From Candidatus Aminicenantota bacterium (lineage in GTDB: Bacteria > Acidobacteriota > Aminicenantia > Aminicenantales > Aminicenantaceae), in assembly GCA_016926925.1 (NCBI GenBank), contig JAFGNQ010000204.1, positions 1 to 16,203 of the forward strand: 16,203 nt of DNA. The letters run 5' to 3'. The position numbers and the translations under genes are program-made. A model generated the notes under the pieces. It did no database searches and was not told where the DNA came from. It saw only the letters and a list, made by a program, of their open reading frames with translations. Shown one piece after another: positions 6,694-14,078 of this stretch (positions are counted from its first letter, which is position 1; the number at the start of each line of letters is the position of its first letter).

Positions 6694-8844
6694 TCAGCGT
6701 TTCTGAGAGGGTGTTTTTGCCGTGAGCTTTTTTTGTTCGAAAAGTTCAGATGCATCGAACAAAGAACGCCCGTCCATATGCTGGGGAATCTGAACTCCGA
6801 ACAGCTCGAGGGCCGTGGGAGCGATGTCGATGATGGCCGGTGTGTCCGTATTGATTTTTTCGTTGCAAAAGAAAACACCCGGGACGATTCGTGTATCGAT
6901 GCAGTGATCTCCACTCCAGGCCTTCGTGTTGTCCTCGAAGAGAGTGTCGTTGACGATTCCGGTCACGGAATCCCAGGAAACCCTGTAGCCTTCGTTGTAG
7001 CCCACTATAAAATCGGGACAGTTTTCCTTGTAAGGGCCGGGAGGGATTGCGTCCCTGTCGAACAAGATGTTGATAGCCGTGTCTCCGGCCGCCTCATCCT
7101 TGAGCCCGTTCAGCTTGACAGCCAGCTCTTCTTTCAAGAGCTTGGTTTCCTCTCCCTTACCGACAATCCCTTGAGATTCTCTGCCTTTCTGGTTGATGTA
7201 AATCCCGCCTAATCCCAGAGCATAGGCTTTTGTCCTGGTCCAGTCCACATCCTTGAACCACTCGCCGCTGGTCGTTTTGCCGTTTTTGAGGTGAAGATAC
7301 CCATTCTGATAGAGCCAGGAGTTGAGGTTCACACCCCTTCGGAACGATTTGAATCCGTGGTCAGACATGACGACCAGAATGCTTTTTTTGTTCAGTTTTT
7401 TGAAAACACGACCGACCAGCTCATCCATATCTTTGTAAAGGTCTTCGATAACCGCTGCGCTCTTTTCTTTTTGGCCGTGCTTCAAGGCCGGGTGTTTTTT
7501 ATCCAGGTAGCGGAAAAACATGTGCTGGATGCTGTCCGTCGTTTGGAACCAGCAGGCGACAACGCCCTTCTTGGTCTTGTCCATGGCGTTGAAGAGCATC
7601 CTTTCGGATTCGCGGTGGTTGTCGTAGGTCAGCTCGATGAAGGAATCTTCGCTCAGTATGCCTTCATTCAACGCCCAAGTATCGTCAGCCTCGCCCAAGG
7701 TGTTGTAATCTCCTAAGAGTTTAGCCAGATAGACGGAGTAGATAAAGGGATGTGAAATCGGCAAGGCCGGCTTTTCCGGATCTATGTTCAGCGGAGTGAG
7801 GTACATCTTAAAGTGGGGATGCATCTCCGAGACGAAGAAACGGCAGATCGCTCTGATTTTCATTCCCAGTCCGGGGCTGAAATGGATTTTTATCCAATCG
7901 GAAAACGCCCCTTTTTTAAGAGGAATTTTCTGTCCCGAAACCTCGATCAGAACTTCCTCTTTTTCCTTGTCGAGCCGGATGGTCATGGGCAGGCGCATTT
8001 CTTCTTCTTGTTTGAGCAGGGAGTTTTCCGGGCCGGAGATATAGGTTGTGATGACATCTCCATCGACGCTCACAGGGATGTTCATGCCGCCCTCGTGCTT
8101 TTCTATTTTATCCGTTTCCGAAGTGTAGAAGGAAAACGTCCCCTGACTTCCCTTGAGATCGGGAGCACACATGCCGGAGATGAGGTGACCCCGGAACTTT
8201 TCGGGCGGGAAGGTGATGGGAATGCGCAGTATGGTGCTGAAGATGCCGCTGTCGCCGAGAATTTTCCAGAAGGGGACGCTCTTGCGCATTCCCCTTATTT
8301 CAGGCTTGGAAAGAGGGATTTTGTACTTGCCGAGAGGGAGAAATTTCTTTGGATTCCCGATGCGCGCCGAGGACAGGTCAGGCAGGTAGGTTTTTGGATC
8401 TCGGCTGAGAAAGTCGAATATGTTGTGTTTGCAGGGATTGCATCCTGTCATGAAGGAAGACCAGGCTACGGGAGAAATTGCGGGAATTGTGGTTTTCAAT
8501 CGGGCGTACGCGCCTGTTTTTTTGAGCTTCGCTAAATTCGGCAGCTTCCCCTCGGACATGAATTTTTCGACAAGAGTCGGCTCCATTCCGTCCAGGCCTA
8601 CAATCACGAGCTGGTTGATGTGGCTCAGCTTGTAGGCTTTTTGTCCTTTCAACAGGCGAATGAAGAACCGGAAGGGCCATGACAGGAAAGAGAAGACAGC
8701 CAGGAAGAAAGTCAGGAAGAGCACAAGAAACGAAGACAAAAAAGCGAAACCTGCCCCAGGTCCGACATAAGCCTTTAGGGGGGCTGTGATGACGAACAGG
8801 AAGAACACAATGACGAAAACACGTTTCTGAAGATTTTCTCTCAT
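6694..8844 (-). CDS. Alkaline-phosphatase-superfamily phosphodiesterase, membrane-anchored (AP2)
   Basis: A 716-residue paralogue of AP1. The N-terminus has a hydrophobic segment (8-24), a short loop with YVGPGAG (26-32), and a second long hydrophobic segment (about 33-58) ending in basic residues (R59, R63, K66). By the positive-inside rule both ends would face the cytoplasm, putting the catalytic domain on the inner face. If the first segment is cleaved as a signal peptide the same orientation results. Active-site residues: D85 (GLDG), Ser124 (SPVAWS), D437 and H441, D495-H496 (SDHGF), H647 (SGDHC). It shares with AP1 the long insert containing a PDLxGSxG segment, YTSE, and NIDPxxPALPIS. 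Its start overlaps the AP3 stop by ATGA (8841-8844), with GGAG 8 nt upstream inside AP3, so translation is probably coupled. A 23-residue basic C-terminal tail follows the catalytic domain. Family firm, substrate unknown. Confidence 0.88.
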   Translation of the reverse strand: MRENLQKRVFVIVFFLFVITAPLKAYVGPGAGFAFLSSFLVLFLTFFLAVFSFLSWPFRFFIRLLKGQKAYKLSHINQLVIVGLDGMEPTLVEKFMSEGKLPNLAKLKKTGAYARLKTTIPAISPVAWSSFMTGCNPCKHNIFDFLSRDPKTYLPDLSSARIGNPKKFLPLGKYKIPLSKPEIRGMRKSVPFWKILGDSGIFSTILRIPITFPPEKFRGHLISGMCAPDLKGSQGTFSFYTSETDKIEKHEGGMNIPVSVDGDVITTYISGPENSLLKQEEEMRLPMTIRLDKEKEEVLIEVSGQKIPLKKGAFSDWIKIHFSPGLGMKIRAICRFFVSEMHPHFKMYLTPLNIDPEKPALPISHPFIYSVYLAKLLGDYNTLGEADDTWALNEGILSEDSFIELTYDNHRESERMLFNAMDKTKKGVVACWFQTTDSIQHMFFRYLDKKHPALKHGQKEKSAAVIEDLYKDMDELVGRVFKKLNKKSILVVMSDHGFKSFRRGVNLNSWLYQNGYLHLKNGKTTSGEWFKDVDWTRTKAYALGLGGIYINQKGRESQGIVGKGEETKLLKEELAVKLNGLKDEAAGDTAINILFDRDAIPPGPYKENCPDFIVGYNEGYRVSWDSVTGIVNDTLFEDNTKAWSGDHCIDTRIVPGVFFCNEKINTDTPAIIDIAPTALELFGVQIPQHMDGRSLFDASELFEQKKLTAKTPSQKR

Positions 8845-10136
8845 CCGTAATTCTCCATGATAATGCCGGCCAGGTCGGATATGGATAGATCTTGTCCTTC
8901 GGGCTTAGCAGACCAGAAAAATGCGTCATCCCAGGTGTGCATGCCCTGCAAGTTCGAGCGGCCGAAGGTTTCTTTCTTCTTAACCGAACCTTTCATGTCA
9001 TACCCGTATTCGGAGAGCACGATCAAATCGGGTCCGTCAGCGACGTGAGGTCCCGAATAGACGGCCTCAGTGTCGAAAACTTCACGAACGACTTTTTCTC
9101 CGTTGTTGTTGAGCCCTTTGATTCGATCTGTAATCTCCTGTTTGATAGCCTGTTTATCCGACTCTGAGACGCTTCCTTTCGGATATTTGCTCTTCAGGTT
9201 GAGATAGATCCTGTTGGGGTCCATGGCGAAGATCTTGGAGGAGGGTGCGATTTCCCGCAGCTCTTTGGGTGAGGAAGATTCGAAGCTCAGAAATCCCTCT
9301 TTTTCGAGCCAGACGTTGAGATAGACTTCCTGTTTTATTCCGGTAAAGCCGTGGTCTGATAGAAGATAGAGACCCTGGACGCCGCCAGTCGTTTCGATAA
9401 AGGCCTCTACGATTTTGGCGATAAACAGGTCTAACTTTCTGTAGTAGTCGAAGAAATGTACATGAAAGGCGTGGGAATCATCCTCGTAGGCATCCCAGAG
9501 GAAGTGCTGCAGCCTGTCTGTTCCCGTTACAACCATCTCGAAATAATCCCAATCCGTTGTCCAGAATATATCGAATGCTTTTTGACGGCCTGCCAATGTC
9601 GCAGCCAAATCCTTCCAGAGGAAGTCGTGATCTTCTCTGGATTTGAGTGTGTCGATATCGATCTGGTATCCCATGCGTTCGAGGTCTTCCTTGAGGACCG
9701 GAGGATAAACGGCCTTGGCCAATTCTATGGCAACGAATCCTGAGATCAGAATACCGCGGATCTTTCGTGCAGGGTAGGTCGAGGGCTGGTTGATGACGAC
9801 GGACATCTTGTTCTTTCTGCCCAGTACATCCCAGAAGGTATCTTTCTTGACATCGAGAAAGTTTGGGAAGCGGAGGTCATAAGAGCCTTTCTTGAAGTCC
9901 GTAAAACCGAAAATCCCATGTGTTCCCGGATTGGTTCCGGTCATGAAATCCGTCCAGCTGACCGATGATATTTCCGGAAGGCTGGCCTTCATTTTATGGA
10001 GATGGCCCGTACCGATAAGTTTCTGAACATTCGGCATGACACCTTTTTGACCGAGGTCGCAAAGCATGGAATGGGGAACTCCGTCCAGGCCGATGACACA
10101 CACTCTGTTTTTAGTTTTTTTCTTGAACAATGTCAT
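8841..10136 (-). CDS. Alkaline-phosphatase-superfamily phosphodiesterase, compact and soluble (AP3)
   Basis: A 431-residue enzyme and the first gene of the phosphodiesterase cluster. It has no signal peptide or membrane segment, so it is predicted cytoplasmic. Active-site residues: D18 (GLDG), Ser57 in EISSVSW (aligned to the nucleophile position), TGTNPGTHGI at 66-75, D207 and H211, D261-H262 (SDHGF), and H400 (GMHTWDD). It lacks the roughly 200-residue insert of AP1 and AP2, which accounts for its shorter length. Start choice: a GTG three codons upstream (10145) is possible, but AGGTGG (minus strand, 10147-10142) overlaps that GTG and lies 5 nt before the ATG at 10136, so the ATG is preferred. 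The stop overlaps the AP2 start (ATGA). Transcription probably comes from the consensus promoter at 10281-10308 through a hairpin leader. Reaction class as for the paralogues; substrate unknown. Confidence 0.87.
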   Translation of the reverse strand: MTLFKKKTKNRVCVIGLDGVPHSMLCDLGQKGVMPNVQKLIGTGHLHKMKASLPEISSVSWTDFMTGTNPGTHGIFGFTDFKKGSYDLRFPNFLDVKKDTFWDVLGRKNKMSVVINQPSTYPARKIRGILISGFVAIELAKAVYPPVLKEDLERMGYQIDIDTLKSREDHDFLWKDLAATLAGRQKAFDIFWTTDWDYFEMVVTGTDRLQHFLWDAYEDDSHAFHVHFFDYYRKLDLFIAKIVEAFIETTGGVQGLYLLSDHGFTGIKQEVYLNVWLEKEGFLSFESSSPKELREIAPSSKIFAMDPNRIYLNLKSKYPKGSVSESDKQAIKQEITDRIKGLNNNGEKVVREVFDTEAVYSGPHVADGPDLIVLSEYGYDMKGSVKKKETFGRSNLQGMHTWDDAFFWSAKPEGQDLSISDLAGIIMENYG

Positions 10137-10172
10137 AAATTCCACCTAATCTGAACTAGCTGGATTATTCAT

Positions 10173-10229
10173 AAAAACTGCCGATGCTTCTTTCATAAAG
10201 AATCTTTCATCAAATCATCGGCATTTTTT
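10173..10229 (-). terminator. Hairpin with U tract between the acyl-CoA synthetase gene and AP3
   Basis: TGCCGATG (10179-10186) pairs with CATCGGCA (10216-10223). Outside it, A5 (10173-10177) faces T6 (10224-10229) across one mismatch. The 29-nt loop contains an inner hairpin, TTCTTT-CAT-AAAGAA (10188-10202). On the minus strand the stem is followed by G and five U. It would terminate readthrough from the acyl-CoA synthetase gene (stop at 10333), but it also lies downstream of the consensus promoter at 10281-10308 and upstream of AP3. It could therefore attenuate that promoter or define a short RNA of about 100 nt. The A/T symmetry allows action on both strands. Confidence 0.7.
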
Positions 10230-10280
10230 ACCTTTACGGTATCTATGGACAATCCCGCAAAACTGCTTATAAAACTACTT

Positions 10281-10308
10281 ATTATAAATCCCCAGATATT
10301 ATTGTCAA
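10281..10308 (-). promoter_or_regulatory. Consensus sigma-70 promoter for the phosphodiesterase cluster
   Basis: The minus strand has TTGACA (10308-10303), a 16-bp spacer, and TATAAT (10286-10281). Both hexamers are perfect matches. The predicted start is near 10274, about 138 nt upstream of the AP3 ATG. It sits in the gap just after the acyl-CoA synthetase stop and points at AP3, so it is well placed to drive AP3-AP2-AP1-RHH, subject to the hairpin between. Confidence 0.78.
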
Positions 10309-10332
10309 TCTGTGGAAGCCGAAAGAAACGTT

Positions 10333-12456
10333 TCAAAGGATAATACGGGCATCGACGATCCGACATCCTTTTCCTTTTGGATAGACGATCATGGGATTTA
10401 TATCCAGCTCTTTGATTGTGTCCAATTCGGTAACGAGCTGCGAGAGTCTTTTCAAACAATCGGCTATCGCCTCGGTGTCATAAGGCGGCTCACCCCGGAA
10501 TCCTTCCAGAATTTTGTGGGTTTTGGTCTTCCGGTTCATTATGGAAGCTGTGAGCTCTCTAATGGGTGCCAGGCGGAAGGTCACGTCTTCCAAAGCTTCC
10601 ACATATATCCCGCCCAGCCCGAACATCAATATCGGTCCGAACTGGATGTCTTTGTGCATACCGAGAATAACCTCCTTACCCGGAGGTGCCATCTTCTCGA
10701 CCAGCACTCCCAAGATTTCAGCCTTAGGTTTTGTTCGTTTAATATTGCGGCAGATCTGCCTGTAAGCCTTGCAGACCTCTTCCTTGTTATGCAATCCCAC
10801 TATCACGCCTCCGAAGTCGAATTTGTGAATGATATCCGGGGATACGATTTTCAATGCGACCGGATAGCCGATAGTATGGGCTGTGTTGCATGCTTCGCTC
10901 TCACTGACCGCGACTTTGTGTTTGATCACGGGAAAGCCGTAAGCTTTCAAAACTTTGTAGGCTTCATGCTCCATAAGGAAAGCGCGCCCCGAATTCTTGA
11001 CTGATGCGATGACGGATTGAGCCCTTGTTTTTTTCACGTTAAATTTTTTGATCTCAGTTTGAGGTCGGCCGAGCCAATGGGTGAATTTGGTCATTTCAGA
11101 CAGGACTTTTGCGGCGGATTCCGGGAATCTATAGGTCGGAATGCCGTTCTTTTCAAGAATCTCGATTCCTTTGGAAACATCGTAGATTCCAAGAAAACAG
11201 CAGAGTGCGGGCTTATCGAATTTTTTTGTTGTTCTGACAATGGCAGTGGCGATTTTTTCGACATCGGTAAAGGCGGTGGGTGTCAGGATTATAATGGAGG
11301 AGTGGACATTTGTCTGTTTAAGAATCTCTTTCAAGGCTCCTTCGTACTGTTTGTGTTGGGCATCGGCAATGAGGTCTACAGGATTGTTGATGCTGGCCGT
11401 CGGAGGAAGAATTTTTTTGAGAGCTTTTTTTGTATCCTTTGAAAATGTCGCAATACTCAGTCCGTGCTTGATGCAGGAATCCGTTGCCAGAATTCCGGGT
11501 CCTCCTGAGTTGGTGATGAGAGCGACGCTCTTACCCTGAGGAAGCGGTTGACTGGAGAAGGCTTTGACCAGGTCGAAAACTTCTTCCAGCGTATCCCCAC
11601 GCAGTACTCCGGATTGGTCGAAGATGGCGTTGTAGACTTTATCCGAGCCGGCGAGAGAACCCGTATGAGATGAAACGGCTTTGGCACCCAGAACCGTGCG
11701 TCCAGCCTTGAGAGCGATGACGGGCTTGGGGTGTTGGGAGTGGCTGGTGATCTCCCGGGCGATGGTCATAAACTTTCTGCCGTCTGCCAAATCTTCGAGG
11801 TACATCAGGATAACATCCGTCTTTGAATCATTTTTAAGATAATGGAGGAACTCGTTTTCATTGACTCCGGCCTTGTTTCCCATACTGATAAATTTTGAAA
11901 ATCCGATATTGGCTTCTCTAGCATAGTCCAAAACGGCAACGCAGAGTGCTCCGCTCTGAGAAAGGAAGGCGATATTGCCTTCGCAGGGCATCGAAGTTCC
12001 GAAGGTGGCATTCAGGGAGGTCGTCGGGTCGGCGTTGATGACTCCTAGACAGTTGGGTCCGACGAGTGTGATGCCGTTCGTCTCTGCGATCTCCTTGACG
12101 TTTTTCTCCAGAGCGGCTCCGTCTCTGCCGATCTCCTTGAAGCCTGCTGAGATGACGATGGCACCTTTGATCTTTTTTTGCCCGCACTCCTCCAGGATGG
12201 AAGGCACAAGGCGTGCGGGAACAATGATGACCGCCAGGTCGACAGCGTCAGGAATCTCTGCCACTCTTGAATAGCACTTGATGCCCAGTATCCCGTTGGC
12301 CTTCGGGTTGACAGGGTAAACGATGCCTTGGTAGCGGCTGTCTATGATGTTGGCGAGCAGGGAATGGCCGACACTTCCGGGTTGGCGTGATGCCCCGATG
12401 ATTGCCAGGGATTTCGGATGGAAGATCGATTCAAGAGCGCTCTTTTTTGTTTTCAT
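10333..12456 (-). CDS. Acetate/acyl-CoA synthetase, ADP-forming, fused alpha-beta
   Basis: A 707-residue cytoplasmic enzyme that interconverts acyl-CoA + ADP + Pi and acid + CoA + ATP, conserving energy from acetyl-CoA or branched acyl-CoAs. Domain order: CoA-binding Rossmann domain (about 8-140, IIGASRQPGSVG near the start), succinyl-CoA-ligase-like domains (about 145-460, LSQSGAL and NSGGPGILATD), then an ATP-grasp domain (about 485-705). His264 in SSHTGSLAG matches the phosphorylated alpha His. His544 in SPDIIHKFDFGGV matches the beta-side phospho-acceptor motif, usually HKSDVGGV. No GNAT domain is attached, so it is not a Pat-type acetyltransferase. Start: the open frame continues 45 codons upstream, but that stretch contains the promoter, and the ATG at 12456 has AAAGGCGG about 4 nt upstream. 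It has its own promoter (12487-12516) and terminator (10173-10229), consistent with a single-gene unit. Acyl specificity cannot be read. Confidence 0.92.
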   Translation of the reverse strand: MKTKKSALESIFHPKSLAIIGASRQPGSVGHSLLANIIDSRYQGIVYPVNPKANGILGIKCYSRVAEIPDAVDLAVIIVPARLVPSILEECGQKKIKGAIVISAGFKEIGRDGAALEKNVKEIAETNGITLVGPNCLGVINADPTTSLNATFGTSMPCEGNIAFLSQSGALCVAVLDYAREANIGFSKFISMGNKAGVNENEFLHYLKNDSKTDVILMYLEDLADGRKFMTIAREITSHSQHPKPVIALKAGRTVLGAKAVSSHTGSLAGSDKVYNAIFDQSGVLRGDTLEEVFDLVKAFSSQPLPQGKSVALITNSGGPGILATDSCIKHGLSIATFSKDTKKALKKILPPTASINNPVDLIADAQHKQYEGALKEILKQTNVHSSIIILTPTAFTDVEKIATAIVRTTKKFDKPALCCFLGIYDVSKGIEILEKNGIPTYRFPESAAKVLSEMTKFTHWLGRPQTEIKKFNVKKTRAQSVIASVKNSGRAFLMEHEAYKVLKAYGFPVIKHKVAVSESEACNTAHTIGYPVALKIVSPDIIHKFDFGGVIVGLHNKEEVCKAYRQICRNIKRTKPKAEILGVLVEKMAPPGKEVILGMHKDIQFGPILMFGLGGIYVEALEDVTFRLAPIRELTASIMNRKTKTHKILEGFRGEPPYDTEAIADCLKRLSQLVTELDTIKELDINPMIVYPKGKGCRIVDARIIL

Positions 12457-12486
12457 GGTACCGCCTTTACATGATCTATCCCTTAT

Positions 12487-12516
12487 ATTATAGAATCCTC
12501 GCTTATAAAATGCCAA
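12487..12516 (-). promoter_or_regulatory. Sigma-70 promoter for the acyl-CoA synthetase gene
   Basis: The minus strand has TTGGCA (12516-12511), an 18-bp spacer and TATAAT (12492-12487). The -35 differs from consensus by one base. The predicted start is near 12480, giving a leader of about 24 nt that still holds the AAAGGCGG ribosome-binding site. The -35 lies inside one arm of the hairpin at 12513-12541. Confidence 0.72.
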
Positions 12517-12541
12517 ACTCCTCTTCATTCGTTGAGTTTGG
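12513..12541 (-). terminator. Weak terminator-like hairpin after the HD-GYP gene
   Basis: CCAAACTC (12513-12520) pairs perfectly with GAGTTTGG (12534-12541) around a 13-nt loop. On the minus strand it is followed by CATTTTAT, with only four consecutive U. It lies about 70 nt after the HD-GYP stop and could end the HEAT/HD-GYP transcript. Because it overlaps the -35 of the next promoter, it could instead be an operator-like inverted repeat. Confidence 0.45.
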
Positions 12542-12608
12542 TTTCCAGATATTATGGATATGGAATAGACCAAACCTGTGATGATAAACAATCGTTTGGA
12601 ATGAGAAC

Positions 12609-14078
12609 TCAGGGAGCTTCGGCGTCGGCAACGAAGTAGTCGGAGACTCTGATCCCGTATTTTTCCTGGTCTATCACTTTGACGATGGACCTCATGAATT
12701 GTTGGGTCTGGGGATCTTTTTCAGTGAGGTCAATCAGTTCTCCCTCGATTTTGTTGCCGTTTTGATCTGTGATCAATTTGACACAGGGCCTTCGGAGAAG
12801 AGAGGGCTCCTGTTGAGTGTCGAAAACGATGCCGACCTCACCCGTATCGAGCAAAACCAGGCTTCCGACAGGGTACATACCCATCATGTTGGTAAAAATT
12901 TTGAGGATAAGGGGATCGAACTCGATACCGCTCTTTTCCATTATCATTTCCAGGGCTTCATCCCTGGTAAAGTTACGTTTCCTGTACGGTCTTTTGGTTG
13001 TCAGCGCATCGAAGACATCGCATACTTTGACGATCTTACTGAAAAAATGGATGCTTTTTTTCTTCGTGTATATGGGATAACCGCCCTGATTTTCCTGAGC
13101 ATGGTGCTCCAAGGCGACGTTGATCGCGCTCAGAGGTATTGATCCGGTCGTTTTCATCCGGACTAATTTTTCAGCACCATATTGCGGGTGCTGTTCGATG
13201 ACGACTCGTTCTTCGCTGTCCAGTTTCCCGGGTTTGAGCAGTATTTCTTTTGGGATATCCAGCTTCCCGTAGTCATGGAAAAAGGCGCTGATTCCTAAGT
13301 CGACGAGCTCATTGCGGTCCAATCCCAGTCGTTTTCCCAAAGAAATGGAGAGAAGGCAGACATTGACGGAATGGTTCAAAGTGTACTCATCGAAGTTTTT
13401 GATCGTGGTCAAACCCTGTACGAAAGTCTCGTTTTCTTCTACGTTATTGAACAGAGTTTGCATCAGCCTTCTGGTGGTGAGCAAGGGGATGCGCTCTTCT
13501 CTTTGGAATTTTTCGAAAATCTCCTTCAGATGGGTGATGCTCAAGAAGTAGGTTTTCATGATGTCCTTCTTCTCGTTTTCGGCTTGATCCACCAAGGAGA
13601 TTTTTTCAAGAAAGATGTGTTCGACGCCGGAAGCCGTGAGTGCCCTTTGGAAGTCTTCGAAAACATGTTCGGATAGCTGTACTTTTTCTGCAAAACTCAG
13701 GATATAATTTTTCAACTCGTCCTCTCTGAGGTCGGGGAGGAAATTGAGTGAACCGATCTGTCGCTTTTGGAACTCCTCAATCATAAATTTGAGCAGAAAA
13801 TAGCTGGAAAACCCGAATTTGAGTTTCATGTCGTTGAAATAAAGACTGTTCTTTCTCAGCTTGAAAGAGGCCTTTCCGTTTTCTTGGATAAGCTTTTGGA
13901 CCATCGTGAGAAGATGCCTGATCTGGCGCTGAAATATCAGATTGTTGGAGTCATAGATTCTTGAAATGCGCATGATCCAGTTCAAACGGTAGAGGATGTC
14001 CACAGCTTGTGTTTGAGGAGTGTTGATTGCGGGTGTTTCTTCGATGTCAGCCGCCACTGTTGCTTTCTCGTGTTTCAC
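12609..14078 (-). CDS. HD-GYP domain protein with unusual N-terminal domain
   Basis: A 489-residue cytoplasmic protein with no membrane segment. Residues about 26-130 form a helical/beta domain resembling the N-terminus of the HEAT protein encoded just upstream. Residues about 215-400 are an HD-GYP domain: H236 (LNHSVN), H268-D269 with K272 (FFHDYGKLDIP), H297 (EQHPQYG), H325-H326, GGYP at 332-335, and D354 (KVCDVFDALT). Every metal ligand of the family is present, so catalysis is plausible; such enzymes hydrolyse c-di-GMP or related cyclic dinucleotides. The usual HHE...DGxGYP motif is altered to HHAQENQGGYP. A C-terminal beta segment (about 402-480, YPVGSLVLL) is common after this domain. 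The start is GTG (14078-14076), overlapping the upstream stop as GTGA, with SD AGAAGGTG before it. It is translationally coupled to the HEAT protein. Confidence 0.88.
   Translation of the reverse strand: MKHEKATVAADIEETPAINTPQTQAVDILYRLNWIMRISRIYDSNNLIFQRQIRHLLTMVQKLIQENGKASFKLRKNSLYFNDMKLKFGFSSYFLLKFMIEEFQKRQIGSLNFLPDLREDELKNYILSFAEKVQLSEHVFEDFQRALTASGVEHIFLEKISLVDQAENEKKDIMKTYFLSITHLKEIFEKFQREERIPLLTTRRLMQTLFNNVEENETFVQGLTTIKNFDEYTLNHSVNVCLLSISLGKRLGLDRNELVDLGISAFFHDYGKLDIPKEILLKPGKLDSEERVVIEQHPQYGAEKLVRMKTTGSIPLSAINVALEHHAQENQGGYPIYTKKKSIHFFSKIVKVCDVFDALTTKRPYRKRNFTRDEALEMIMEKSGIEFDPLILKIFTNMMGMYPVGSLVLLDTGEVGIVFDTQQEPSLLRRPCVKLITDQNGNKIEGELIDLTEKDPQTQQFMRSIVKVIDQEKYGIRVSDYFVADAEAP

Noticed and set aside
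6301..7212. 303-codon open frame on the plus strand, and similar long plus-strand frames at 5251-5868, 7813-8535 and 10312-11004
   Set aside because: They lie wholly or largely antisense to well-supported minus-strand enzymes, have no recognisable domains, and the first spans two genes and their gap. They are shadows of biased codon use.
4645..10136. Sulfatase or PglZ (BREX phage defence) identity for the three phosphatase-like proteins
   Set aside because: No C/S-x-P-x-R sulfatase maturation motif is present at the nucleophile site, and no BREX neighbour genes (methyltransferase, BrxC-like ATPase) are seen.
10193..10252. Possible 19-residue leader peptide (TTG start, ending MKDSL) in the AP3 leader, its stop falling in the hairpin loop
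   Set aside because: The layout is reminiscent of attenuation, but the start is TTG with a purine run only about 1 nt away and there is no run of regulatory codons. Not enough to call a leader peptide.
12457..12591. N-terminal extension of 45 codons on the acyl-CoA synthetase
   Set aside because: The extension runs through a near-consensus promoter and a hairpin, is unlike the family N-terminus, and the ATG at 12456 has a good SD.
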